This document shows positions 42,651 through 51,642 of a stretch of 57,760 bases of DNA, in pieces. The position numbers were made by a program, and so were the translations under genes. The notes below the pieces were generated by a model that did no database searches, was not told the origin of the DNA, and saw only the letters and a list, made by a program, of their open reading frames with translations. The first letter of the stretch is position 1. Every line of letters starts with the position of its first letter. Source of the DNA: Methanobacteriota archaeon (GTDB taxonomy: Archaea > Thermoplasmatota > Poseidoniia > Poseidoniales > Thalassarchaeaceae); contig WTHQ01000023.1 in NCBI GenBank assembly GCA_011523055.1, positions 10,915-68,674 on the forward strand. The letters are read 5' to 3'.

Positions 42651-42952
42651 GGGCTAGGGGGTGTGCTGACGTGCGCTGTATCACAAATCGTCAATATGGT
42701 GACCTGAAGTCTGAGGGCGGCGGAGACGATTTGCGCATGTGTCATTGGTTGACTACGATGCCTCGCCCCCGAGAGATCGAGGTTGATGGAGGCCAATACC
42801 GGAGGGGATTGGTGACTGTGTTACCCGGGAATCAGGTCAGGCGCGGAAGCGAGCAGCCCGACTGGGAACTCTGGATGCCTCGGGACCGCGGGGCGGAGAA
42901 GATCAGTGGAACCACTTTCGCGAATACGACCGTCCACCGATGACACGCCCAC
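42651..42952 (+). ncRNA. Signal recognition particle RNA (7S/SRP RNA)
   Basis: About 300 nt, the usual archaeal size. Domain IV is diagnostic: at 42835-42858, GGTCAGGC is followed by GCGGAAGCGAGCAGCC, with a GGAA tetraloop and the AGCAG / TCAGG asymmetric loop that binds SRP54. Helix 6 for SRP19 lies at 42793-42812: CCAATACC, tetraloop GGAG, GGGATTGG. The ends pair as GGGTGTG (about 42659-42665) with CACGCCC (42944-42950), and a TGTAT motif in the Alu part follows the 5' helix. The region is more GC-rich than the flanks. Ends are estimated to within about 10 nt. It targets nascent membrane and secreted proteins with SRP54 and SRP19. Confidence 0.93.
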
Positions 42953-42967
42953 AATAGAGTGCTCTAC

Positions 42968-43435
42968 CTACATTTTGCCAGGATCAATTCCACCCATCGC
43001 GCATATCTCTCGGAAGAAGCCCTCATCCACAGGTTGTACGGACAATCTCTGACCTCTGGCCAGCAAAGGCATACCTTCCAGATTAGGGTTAGTCCTGAGG
43101 TCATTGAGGCTAACTGGTTTCATTTCGATTACGGGCTCTATATCTACCATGTACCACCTCGGGTTTTCTGGTGTTGATTTTGGATCAAAGTACTTTGATT
43201 TTGAATCCCATGAGGTGTGATCTGGGTAGCCTTCTTTGGTTACCCTAGCCACACCAGCAACATGAGGCGGTTTACAGTTAGAATGATAGAATAGAACCAA
43301 ATCGCCCATTTTGATCGAATCTCTCATGAAATTTCTGGCTTGGTAGTTCCTCACACCATCCCAATGGGTATTTCCATCATTGACTAATTGGCTCCATGGG
43401 TATACATCTAATTCGCTTTTCATCAACCATTTCAT
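42968..43435 (-). CDS. EVE-domain protein
   Basis: About 155 residues starting at ATG 43435, giving MKWLMKSELDVYPWSQLVN, the typical start of EVE proteins (WLMKSEP..YS...L). Next comes HWDGVRNYQARNFMRD and GDLVLFYHSN, with the conserved Trp and Arg contacts. EVE domains resemble PUA and YTH folds and recognise modified bases in RNA or DNA. The frame is open upstream but would enter the 3' end of the transporter gene. It follows that gene by 4 nt, so the two are co-transcribed leftward. Confidence 0.93.
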   Translation of the reverse strand: MKWLMKSELDVYPWSQLVNDGNTHWDGVRNYQARNFMRDSIKMGDLVLFYHSNCKPPHVAGVARVTKEGYPDHTSWDSKSKYFDPKSTPENPRWYMVDIEPVIEMKPVSLNDLRTNPNLEGMPLLARGQRLSVQPVDEGFFREICAMGGIDPGKM

Positions 43436-43439
43436 ATTT

Positions 43440-46385
43440 CTACCACGCTTCCTTCGCCTCGTATACTGGAATGTGAACTTCTTGATCACTATTAGATCTC
43501 ATGTTTCCTGAAATCTTCATGATCATGGATGTAGAGCCGCCAGTGAGGGGTATTCCTGATTTAACTAGGAACGAATAGATAGCAGGTAACAATAGAAGAG
43601 CTGACAATGCCGCAACGACTAGAAGTATGATAATGACAGTGATGAAGGGTTTTATGGCTGGAATTGGGATTAGATATGCACATGTCATCCCAGATGCCGT
43701 TACTATCGTGGCTTCGAATAGGCTCAGCCCTGTACTAGCACATGATGTTTGAATGGCTTCTAGTGTACCGCCGAGCTTTTTTACGCGATTTGCAATATGG
43801 ATGGAGAAATCTACGCCAACCCCCACTAGGATAGAACCTATCATTACGGTAACGAGAGAGAGGGTAACATTGCCTGAATCCATAACTAGCCATTGCATCC
43901 CAACTGTGAATCCGACTGGCACAGTGGTTAAGAGTGCGAACCTCAGATCTCTGAAAACCAAACCAAGTGTAATTACTGTGAACAAGAGAGCGAAACCCAA
44001 TGAACTCCATTGTGAGTTAACGATTAATTCATTGACTTCTATTGTGATTGAAGCAACACCAACAAGCGGTGAGGACGTGAGTGCCCCAGTCGTGTCTTGA
44101 CTAGCGTAGAGGTTAATTTGCTCAGTCGCAGCCTTGGTCCTTTGAACATCCATAAATGGCATGTCGATGTATATGAGACTAGATTGGAAATCAGGGGATA
44201 TGAAGAACTCTCGCATCTCCAGAGATAGGCTATTGTAGAACACATAGATCAAGAAATTTTGAGTTTGGACGCCACCGGTCTCTTGTGCATCAAGGAGGTC
44301 TAGCGCACCCCAGAAAGAAACGTTCCCACTCCTGCTATTATTGAATAAAATATCAGATACCTCACCAACAGGTTCCTTCACAGGATCGGGTAAAGGAAGA
44401 TCCTCAATTATGTCATTGATTGGTGTGCCTGACACATTGATTCCAACTGCAATAGCCTTCATCAAGAATACAACGGATAGAGCCGTTGTACTTTCGACTT
44501 GGTTGCACTTCGCCTCTAATTCTTCCATCCCCTCCAGATTGGAGTAAGGGTCACCAAGTAGTGTGGGATCGCTGAACAAAGAGGGATTTGCAGATATGTC
44601 AGTTTCAATAAGCAAGAAACCAGGTTGACCGCCGTCAAACTCATCTGAATAGGTTCCGAGCTTCTGGACGGCATCTACGTCTTGAGGTGCCATTTCGAGT
44701 AAATCGATATTTTCCTCTACGTTGGTCCGGCTAACACCAGCCGAAATTAGAACAAATACCAGGAAGACAGTAAGTGTGATCTTGCTCCATTTTGTTGGAA
44801 CTCCGACCCCAGTGGAAAAGATCCTTGGAGGTGGATGGGAAGGTTTCTTCAGATCGAGAATCATCGTGAGATTTGGCACCATAAGCATCGTCATCAGGTA
44901 AACTACAATGATTCCCATTGCCAAGCACCAACCTACGGTTTGTATGGGCGCCATTGGCGTAAAGGTCAGAGATATGAATCCGATAATTGTTGTAATGGCC
45001 GATAATAGGACAGCTCTCCCAGTTGAGTCCAGCGCCTTCTTGATCTTCTCGCGGGGGGTTCCCTTGTTCTCGGCGTAACTATTTGTGATATGCAACCCAT
45101 AGGAAACACCGAGGGCCAGAACTATTGGACCCACGATAATAACGGTCATCGTGACCTCGTAATTTGTGAAGCCAATTATTCCCATTGTTATGAAAACAGA
45201 GCATAGAGTGGGGAGGCCCGAAATAATGACTACCTTCACACCTTGGACAAATCTTATCCTGCCTGTTTGTAGAAGGTCACAGTGAAAGAAGAAAAGCGAG
45301 AGGACGACCATAACACACCCAATCGGGAAAACCTTCCAGAACAACTTGAAGGACTCCTCTGTCACTGCATTCGTCAACGGAACTGGGCCAGTGAGTGTCA
45401 TTTTCAGGTTTAGACACCGCTCACCGTCAGTTGAATTAGCGTCTTGCACACAATTCGACTCATCACTATTCCAATTATTTTCTGCTGCTACCGTTGTGAT
45501 GATCCCCTGTGTTCTCTCTATGAGCTCTGCAACAGTTGAGTCTGCTTTCCCGTCGCCGTCCCTGTCTATCCCGTCAGCAACACCGATGATTATGACGGCC
45601 CTATTCCAGTATCCTGCTTTTTCTGCTTCTTTTATACCGTCGTTGTTGTAATCCCTACCAACATCCCGAACTAGTTTATCCAAGGCGTTTTGTGGCATTT
45701 CGTCCAAGATTTGGTCAATACGTTGTTGTTCGTCTGGAATGTCATAGTTCCCCACGAAGTCTTCGTTTTGAGATAGGGTAGCATTGATACTTTCCGCAAG
45801 ATCCTCATTTCCAATTGCAGTGGCGATTCCAGACCCGAATGAGCTGATTACTCTGCCCGCACTAGAATTTACTTCCTTCACGACAGTGGAAATCGAAAGT
45901 GCGTAGATAATGTCGTCATTGAGTCCATTGTCATCCCTAACTGTGTTCAAACCACGCTCAACTTTGTCCATTTCCTCAAGTATTCTGACGGTGGTAATGT
46001 TGTAATCTTCTGATTCTACGTAGATGATCATGACGTTGGTCGTCCATATCTCCTCCACTCTGAATAGGTCCTGACTCACACTGGAACCTTGGGGGAGATA
46101 GACCTCTAGGTCCCCATTAACATTCATAGCTGACTCTTCATAACACCACGATGGTTGGTAACCGTCTCTGCAATCGTTTATTCCTGAGTGCCCAAGGAAG
46201 AATCCTGTAGCTAGAAGGCATATGATCACCGTTACAATAGGTGCTCGAATGATCAAATCACTGCTATCAAAGCCATCTGATGAGTTTCCAGATTTCTTGA
46301 TTGTTTCCAATCCGTTACTGAGTTTGTTTTTCGCGATGGTACCCAGGGTTTTGAACCTGGACAAAGCCCCATCGGCGCCTGTCAT
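43440..46385 (-). CDS. RND superfamily (MMPL-type) membrane transporter
   Basis: 981 residues with the double RND layout. There is a membrane helix near residue 50, a large outside loop (about 75-340), five or six helices (about 340-540), a second outside loop (about 555-790), and five or six helices (about 795-945). Helix-4-like motifs are GVSYGLHITNSYAENKG in the first half and GVGVDFSIHIANRVKKLGG in the second. Substrates of the archaeal MMPL-like group are unknown; lipids or hydrophobic compounds are usual. The first outside loop carries DNNGLNDD and GVADGIDRDGDGKADS, a calcium-binding-like Asp repeat. The EVE gene follows directly. Confidence 0.9.
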   Translation of the reverse strand: MTGADGALSRFKTLGTIAKNKLSNGLETIKKSGNSSDGFDSSDLIIRAPIVTVIICLLATGFFLGHSGINDCRDGYQPSWCYEESAMNVNGDLEVYLPQGSSVSQDLFRVEEIWTTNVMIIYVESEDYNITTVRILEEMDKVERGLNTVRDDNGLNDDIIYALSISTVVKEVNSSAGRVISSFGSGIATAIGNEDLAESINATLSQNEDFVGNYDIPDEQQRIDQILDEMPQNALDKLVRDVGRDYNNDGIKEAEKAGYWNRAVIIIGVADGIDRDGDGKADSTVAELIERTQGIITTVAAENNWNSDESNCVQDANSTDGERCLNLKMTLTGPVPLTNAVTEESFKLFWKVFPIGCVMVVLSLFFFHCDLLQTGRIRFVQGVKVVIISGLPTLCSVFITMGIIGFTNYEVTMTVIIVGPIVLALGVSYGLHITNSYAENKGTPREKIKKALDSTGRAVLLSAITTIIGFISLTFTPMAPIQTVGWCLAMGIIVVYLMTMLMVPNLTMILDLKKPSHPPPRIFSTGVGVPTKWSKITLTVFLVFVLISAGVSRTNVEENIDLLEMAPQDVDAVQKLGTYSDEFDGGQPGFLLIETDISANPSLFSDPTLLGDPYSNLEGMEELEAKCNQVESTTALSVVFLMKAIAVGINVSGTPINDIIEDLPLPDPVKEPVGEVSDILFNNSRSGNVSFWGALDLLDAQETGGVQTQNFLIYVFYNSLSLEMREFFISPDFQSSLIYIDMPFMDVQRTKAATEQINLYASQDTTGALTSSPLVGVASITIEVNELIVNSQWSSLGFALLFTVITLGLVFRDLRFALLTTVPVGFTVGMQWLVMDSGNVTLSLVTVMIGSILVGVGVDFSIHIANRVKKLGGTLEAIQTSCASTGLSLFEATIVTASGMTCAYLIPIPAIKPFITVIIILLVVAALSALLLLPAIYSFLVKSGIPLTGGSTSMIMKISGNMRSNSDQEVHIPVYEAKEAW

Positions 46386-46504
46386 GATCTTGGGAGAGGG
46401 TGCGACTGCTTCAATACCACTCCTCTATCGAACCTCCAAGAGTCAATTATCGAGTGCAATCACAATCGTCAAGAGTGGGGGCGGAGCCCTTCTGTACGAG
46501 ATCA

Positions 46505-48961
46505 ATGCCTAAGCCGAGGTTGGAAGATAAGAGGTGGTCCGTGGACCTAGAATACAAAATTCTCGAATCTTTAAATCAGGATGGTCGTGGGCTTACGGAT
46601 TTCTCATTCAAACCTGACTCTGGCAAAGAGGTGTTCATCATCGATACACCGCCGCCTTACCCTAGTGGAACATGGCACATAGGAGCGGTAGCCCAGTACA
46701 GTATGATCGATGTCATAGCAAGAAGCCAAAGGCTTCTTGGGAAGGAAGTCTATTTTCCATGGGGTGTTGACAGAAATGGAATCAACATCGAATTCACTGT
46801 TGAAAAGAAACACAAAAGGAAAATGAGGACGTTCCAGAGAAACGATTTCATTGAAGAATGCAAACAGACCATCGATTCTTTTACACACCAAATGAAGGAT
46901 ACTGCCAAAAGGGTAGGCCTGTCTTGTGATTTCTCAACCGAGTACCACACGGATTCCCCTGAATACAGAGCAGTAACTCAAACCATTTTCAAAGAGTTGC
47001 TATTAAATGGGGTGATAGTTGAAGATCTTAGGCCGAATCTGTATGACCCGGTTGAAGGAACTACGATAGCAGATGCTGAGGTGAAGAGAATCACCAGGGA
47101 GACGAAACTCGCCCATGTAAAGTGGGAGACTGAAAGTGGTAGGGAGGTAATTATCTCAACAACAAGGCCTGAGTTGATTTGCGCTTGCGGAGTTGTTTTA
47201 GTCCATCCTGATGATGAAAGGTATACTGATCTAATCGGTGAAAAAGTAATGTTGCCATTGGAGGTATCGGATAGAGGAATCAGCGTGAATGTTGAGGCAC
47301 ACCCCTCTGTGAAGAAGGAATTCGGCTCGGGTGTTTTGATGGTATGCAGTTTTGGCGATCAAAATGACGTCTCTGTCTTCCGGGAACTCAAATTAAACCC
47401 ATTCCAAGCAATAGATCTCGATGGCAGAATGACGAATATTGCAGGACCCCTTAGTGGTATGCTCGTGTCTGACGCTAGAACAAAGGCGATCCAATTACTC
47501 GCCAGTATGGGCAAGATACACGAATTAGAAGATCGTCAACAAGAAATCCCCGTTAGTGAGAGAGGTGAAAATCCAATCGAGATTATTCTCCTCAAGGAAT
47601 GGTATGTTAAACAGGTAGGGGCACAAGACAGAATGAGGCATATCATCGACGATATTCGATTCATTCCAGAGAGAAACAAACAATTGTTGCTTGATTGGAT
47701 GGATAACATAACCATAGACTGGCCCATCAGTAGGAGAAGGTGGTACCACACAGAAATCCCAATCTGGTATGCAGATGGAGGTAGAGTCCTGGTCCTGCCT
47801 CCAGCCGGGACTTACGTTAGACCTTGGTGCGAGGAACCACCCGATGGATCGATTTGTGTGGATCGGGAGACGAGAGATGTCATTGGCACCATAGACGAAA
47901 ACCCATACCACGACATCGTGGGGGAGGAGAAGGTGTTCGACACATGGATGGATTCTTCTAACTCCAATCTTTTCGTATCTGGTTTCGGTAGGGATGAAGT
48001 GGATTTCTCCAAAACGTTTCCAACATCACTTAGGCCCCAGGGGAAAGAGATTGTAAGAACATGGTTGTACTACACGCTATTGAAGAGTGTCCATCTACTC
48101 GACAAGCCTGCCTTTAAGTCAGTTTGGATAGATGGTTTGGGGATGGATCCTTGGGGTCGTAAGATGTCCAAGTCATGGGGGAACGGTATTGACGCTGACT
48201 CAGTGTTAGACTGCGGCCTCTCTGGGAAGACAGGATCCTGGCAAATAAGGGGGCCGGAGGGTAAAACCGTGAAGCTTAAGGCTAACAAGATAGGATCCGA
48301 GTGCTTTAGATTATGGAAGGCTGCTGAGGCCCAGGTCGGTGATGATTTCCACATAAACCCCGAAGAGATAGAAGCAAAGTACTTCGGGGTATTGACCAAG
48401 ATCTTCAATGTGGCTAGATTTGCGAGTCAATTCCCAGTGGCTAATGAGAGGCCCGATTCCATTATGCCAGAGGACCAATGGATATTGTCGGAATATGACA
48501 AACTAGTCTCAAGTACAAAAGTACACTGGGAACAAATCGACATCTACTCAGCTACCCAGGGGGTCAAAACCTTTCTGACCGGAATATTCTCTAGCCACTG
48601 GATGGAGCTCGCCAAAAGTCGAATGTATGATTTCGATCAAAGCTCCCTCTGGACAATACACCAGATTCTAAGGGGCTGCCTCAAGCTATTTTCGCCAGTG
48701 TGCCCATTGTTTTGCCACCACCTCTCTACAACTTTGTACGGGGAGAGCACAATGAACGCTGATACATACCCTGTGAAATTGGGATACACAATAGATAACC
48801 TAGCAGAGGTCACTCAGGCAATAGTGAGTTTCAACACTGACGTCTGGAAATCAAAGAAGATGCTAAATTTATCGCTCAAATCAGAGATTAGCGACGTAGA
48901 GATACCACTAGTGTTAGCAGAATACGAAGACGGCCTCACAGCCATGCATAATTTGCTTTAG
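46505..48961 (+). CDS. valS: Valyl-tRNA synthetase
   Basis: About 818 residues, class I. The HIGH-type motif is PPPYPSGTWHIGAVAQYSM and the KMSKS motif GRKMSKSWGNGIDADS. WGVDRNGINIEFTVEKK matches the segment after the first motif in the archaeal ValRS subgroup. The editing (CP1) domain includes STTRPELICACGVVLVHPDD. ISRRRWYHTEIPIWYADGG fits ValRS/IleRS-type enzymes. I favour Val over Ile from overall pattern, and this is the main uncertainty. The frame opens at 46400, but ATG 46505 gives the expected N-terminus (MPKPRLEDKRW). Tail-to-tail overlap of 4 nt with the serA-like gene. Confidence 0.88.
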   Translation: MPKPRLEDKRWSVDLEYKILESLNQDGRGLTDFSFKPDSGKEVFIIDTPPPYPSGTWHIGAVAQYSMIDVIARSQRLLGKEVYFPWGVDRNGINIEFTVEKKHKRKMRTFQRNDFIEECKQTIDSFTHQMKDTAKRVGLSCDFSTEYHTDSPEYRAVTQTIFKELLLNGVIVEDLRPNLYDPVEGTTIADAEVKRITRETKLAHVKWETESGREVIISTTRPELICACGVVLVHPDDERYTDLIGEKVMLPLEVSDRGISVNVEAHPSVKKEFGSGVLMVCSFGDQNDVSVFRELKLNPFQAIDLDGRMTNIAGPLSGMLVSDARTKAIQLLASMGKIHELEDRQQEIPVSERGENPIEIILLKEWYVKQVGAQDRMRHIIDDIRFIPERNKQLLLDWMDNITIDWPISRRRWYHTEIPIWYADGGRVLVLPPAGTYVRPWCEEPPDGSICVDRETRDVIGTIDENPYHDIVGEEKVFDTWMDSSNSNLFVSGFGRDEVDFSKTFPTSLRPQGKEIVRTWLYYTLLKSVHLLDKPAFKSVWIDGLGMDPWGRKMSKSWGNGIDADSVLDCGLSGKTGSWQIRGPEGKTVKLKANKIGSECFRLWKAAEAQVGDDFHINPEEIEAKYFGVLTKIFNVARFASQFPVANERPDSIMPEDQWILSEYDKLVSSTKVHWEQIDIYSATQGVKTFLTGIFSSHWMELAKSRMYDFDQSSLWTIHQILRGCLKLFSPVCPLFCHHLSTTLYGESTMNADTYPVKLGYTIDNLAEVTQAIVSFNTDVWKSKKMLNLSLKSEISDVEIPLVLAEYEDGLTAMHNLL

Positions 48962-49908
48962 CGCAGTGTTGATTCTATTATCGCCACGATCTCGTCACCA
49001 ATTCTTCGCTGTGCCTCCATTGTAGAAGCCCCTGTATGTGGTGTTGATGTGACGTTTCTATGTTGGGACAAAGCCAAATTTCCCTGAGGTTCATTTTCAA
49101 ACACATCGAGTCCAAGAGAAGAAAGAAACCCTGAATCCAAAAGTTCGAGCATATCATGTTCGTTGATAATTCCCCCCCTAGCACAATTTACGACATGTCT
49201 ACCACATTCTATTCCACTTGGTGATCTGTGTGGCATCAGGCTGATTAGATCTTTATTGACCATAGATTCAGTCTCCTTCGTCTTAGAACAGTGTACGCTT
49301 ATATGGGTACAATTGGAGAAAAGAGATTCTACTGTGTCATGGTATACGACGCCGTCTTCATTGAGCAATTTCTGGTCTACAAAAGGGTCATATGCATGGG
49401 GAATCATTCCGAGCGTTGAGGCTATTCTAGCCACCCCTCTGGCAATTCGGCCATAACCGATTAATCCGAGATTTTTCCCCCTTAATTCTGAGCCGACCAA
49501 TTTTTTCTTTGTCCATTTTCCATTCTTCATATCTAAATTCGCTGCAACAATTTTACGGGATCCACTAAGTAAGTGAGAGATCGTCATTTCCACAACAGAG
49601 TTTGTAGATGCATTTGGGGTATTTCTTACTATCAATCCTACGCTTTCCGCAAAAGTAGTGTCAATGTTGTCCAAACCTACACCGGCCCTAATTAGTAGTT
49701 TCAATTGGGAGCCATTCCCCGTGTTAGCTTGGATTACTTCCTTGGTAAGATTTGTAGCGGATCTGACGATTATGCAGTCGAATTCTTTGGCCAAGCCCCC
49801 CTGAAGCTCTTCATGGCTTAACTTATTTTCAACCACTACGTCACCACTTGATTCCAATTTCCTCCGACATCGCTGGTCTACCCCGTCGTTAGCGAGTATC
49901 ATTGCCAT
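48958..49908 (-). CDS. serA: D-3-phosphoglycerate dehydrogenase-like D-2-hydroxyacid dehydrogenase
   Basis: About 316 residues from ATG 49908; the frame extends to 49962. D-2-hydroxyacid dehydrogenase signatures are IRAGVGLDNIDTTFAE (catalytic Arg region), LGLIGYGRIARGVARIASTLG (NAD loop), NCARGGIINEHDMLELL and TPHTGASTMEAQRRIG (catalytic His). The spacing and the TPHTGAST motif fit SerA, the first step of serine synthesis. There is no C-terminal ACT domain, so feedback by serine through ACT is not expected. It is divergent from the superoxide dismutase gene. Confidence 0.92.
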   Translation of the reverse strand: MAMILANDGVDQRCRRKLESSGDVVVENKLSHEELQGGLAKEFDCIIVRSATNLTKEVIQANTGNGSQLKLLIRAGVGLDNIDTTFAESVGLIVRNTPNASTNSVVEMTISHLLSGSRKIVAANLDMKNGKWTKKKLVGSELRGKNLGLIGYGRIARGVARIASTLGMIPHAYDPFVDQKLLNEDGVVYHDTVESLFSNCTHISVHCSKTKETESMVNKDLISLMPHRSPSGIECGRHVVNCARGGIINEHDMLELLDSGFLSSLGLDVFENEPQGNLALSQHRNVTSTPHTGASTMEAQRRIGDEIVAIIESTLR

Positions 49909-49983
49909 GCTCGAGGACCAGTGATAATGGTAGGTTATATTTGCCCTCGACACCTTATTCAATATCCCGCCCTTGGCAATACC

Positions 49984-50592
49984 ATGCCTTTTGACCTGCC
50001 CGACCTAAATTACGCTTATTCAGACCTAGAACCGCACTTGGATGCTACAACTATGGAGATTCACCATTCCAAACATCATGCTGGCTACACCAGGAATCTC
50101 AATTCCGCCATTGATGGAACAAACATGGCAGATCAAGATATAGAAGAGATCCTTTCAAAATGTGCTGATAATCCAGCTGTCAGGAATAATGGTGGTGGAT
50201 ACTGGAACCACTGCTTTTTCTGGGATTCGATGTGCCCTCCTGATCAGTCTTTAGGACCAAGCGGCGCACTTATGGATGCAATTAACGATGCCTTCGGCTC
50301 ATTTGAAGAATTCAAGTCTAAGTTCAAGGCCGCTGCATTGACTAGATTCGGCTCAGGTTGGGCGTGGTTGTGCAGCGATTCAGGGACACTGACGATATGC
50401 AGCACTCCAAATCAAGACAATCCCCTAATGGAAACAGTTGGTTGTGGTCAAACGCCGATCCTAGGTATCGATGTATGGGAACATGCCTATTACAAGAAAT
50501 TCGGTCCCGGAAGGGGGGATTACGTAGAAGCTTGGTGGAATGTAGTCAATTGGACAAAGGTCGAGGATAGGTTCAACTCCACCATCCAATGA
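49984..50592 (+). CDS. Fe/Mn superoxide dismutase
   Basis: About 202 residues from ATG 49984 (MPFDLPDLNYAYSDLEP), the usual start of the family; the open frame begins earlier at 49921. Metal ligands are His of MEIHHSKHHAGY, His of NGGGYWNHCFFWDSM, and Asp and His of GIDVWEHAYYKKFG. It converts superoxide to peroxide and oxygen in the cytoplasm. The Fe or Mn preference cannot be settled by eye. No signal peptide. It is followed by a membrane-protein gene 9 nt later. Confidence 0.96.
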   Translation: MPFDLPDLNYAYSDLEPHLDATTMEIHHSKHHAGYTRNLNSAIDGTNMADQDIEEILSKCADNPAVRNNGGGYWNHCFFWDSMCPPDQSLGPSGALMDAINDAFGSFEEFKSKFKAAALTRFGSGWAWLCSDSGTLTICSTPNQDNPLMETVGCGQTPILGIDVWEHAYYKKFGPGRGDYVEAWWNVVNWTKVEDRFNSTIQ

Positions 50593-50601
50593 GACCATAA
50601 C

Positions 50602-51627
50602 GTGACAGCTCAATCGGATGGATTATTTTCAGCCATCCTGATCCTAATAATCCCAGTACTTTTGACAGTACCCCTCAGGGTGCTTTGGTCTTGGTGGATA
50701 GGGAATGAGCCGGAACACCTCCACTACCGAGAGAAGTTCACCTCTGTGATCGACTCTGGATATCCAATCAAGGATTTCAGACACGAATTGGATCGAACGG
50801 CTAGGCAGTTTGAGATAGACCTAGAAAGGCAGACTAGAATCGAAACGGATATGTTGCACCCATTGGATATGCGCCATTTTTTACTAGTCCCCTCTTTGGT
50901 TGTATGGCCCGTGCTTAGCATTCCCGCTGGATTCGTGTTCATCCCTCTCATACCAGTCACGAGGTTTTTCGAATGGATTTTGATTGAGAAGAGGGTCCTG
51001 TTGCGTATACTCCTTATTGTCAAATCATTAACAGGTTGGGATATTGTTTGGATGGATAGGCCTGGTGACCCGACTCGACCACCGGAGCCGGTTATAGCTG
51101 CTATACACAGATTACCAATTACTGTACTGTTGGGTGTTTTCGCTTACCTAATTGTCTCGTACCTATCTTTTTCCTTCACAACGATAGCGATGATCACAAT
51201 CGGCCTCTATGTTATACTTGTAGCCGCGATTTCAATCATCAGAGCGGCCACAAGTGGATCCCTTGTGTTCATAGATGCAAGGAACAGAAAGGTGATCCCA
51301 TCCGATACTTTTGTCGAACAATTAATTGGACCTTGGGTGGGAGTTGGTCTCATATTCCTACTTTCACGTCAGATCGCACTATCATCTACGATCAGGGATG
51401 GATCATTGTCTGATCCTTCCTTGTTCGCAATGACCGTGGTGCTGGTACTTTACATTGCGACCTTGATCGGGATTTCATTGGAGTTGTCATTCTTCAGAAC
51501 CAGGGGGAAGGCGGTTGGTATTCTGTTTGAATCGCAGGTAGAGGAGACCCTGTCCCCAGATGATTACAGCTTAATTAGGCACCTTGGAAAGTATCAATTG
51601 GTTGATGGTAGGAAGGGGAGGTCGTAG
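50602..51627 (+). CDS. Multi-pass membrane protein, unknown function
   Basis: 341 residues from GTG 50602. Hydrophobic segments lie at about 8-28, 92-120, 168-188, 192-215, 238-256 and 270-295. Between the first and second is a soluble helical part with YREKFTSVIDSGYPIKDFRHE. The loop RPGDPTRPPEPVIAAIHRLP is Pro-rich. No catalytic motif recognised. It follows the superoxide dismutase gene by 9 nt, so shared transcription is likely. It ends convergently 15 nt from the TPR gene. Confidence 0.78.
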   Translation: MTAQSDGLFSAILILIIPVLLTVPLRVLWSWWIGNEPEHLHYREKFTSVIDSGYPIKDFRHELDRTARQFEIDLERQTRIETDMLHPLDMRHFLLVPSLVVWPVLSIPAGFVFIPLIPVTRFFEWILIEKRVLLRILLIVKSLTGWDIVWMDRPGDPTRPPEPVIAAIHRLPITVLLGVFAYLIVSYLSFSFTTIAMITIGLYVILVAAISIIRAATSGSLVFIDARNRKVIPSDTFVEQLIGPWVGVGLIFLLSRQIALSSTIRDGSLSDPSLFAMTVVLVLYIATLIGISLELSFFRTRGKAVGILFESQVEETLSPDDYSLIRHLGKYQLVDGRKGRS

Positions 51628-51642
51628 CCTCACTCGACCTCA

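Noticed and set aside
42494-42796. Open frame of 100 codons on the - strand
   Set aside because: Antisense to ccmE and the SRP RNA, with no recognisable protein features.
42608-42943. Open frame of 111 codons on the + strand
   Set aside because: It lies inside the SRP RNA gene, has a composition unlike any neighbour protein and no family pattern. The RNA motifs explain the sequence.
42955-42966. TAGAGTGCTCTA short palindrome after the SRP RNA
   Set aside because: Stem of five with a two-base loop and no T tract; likely chance.
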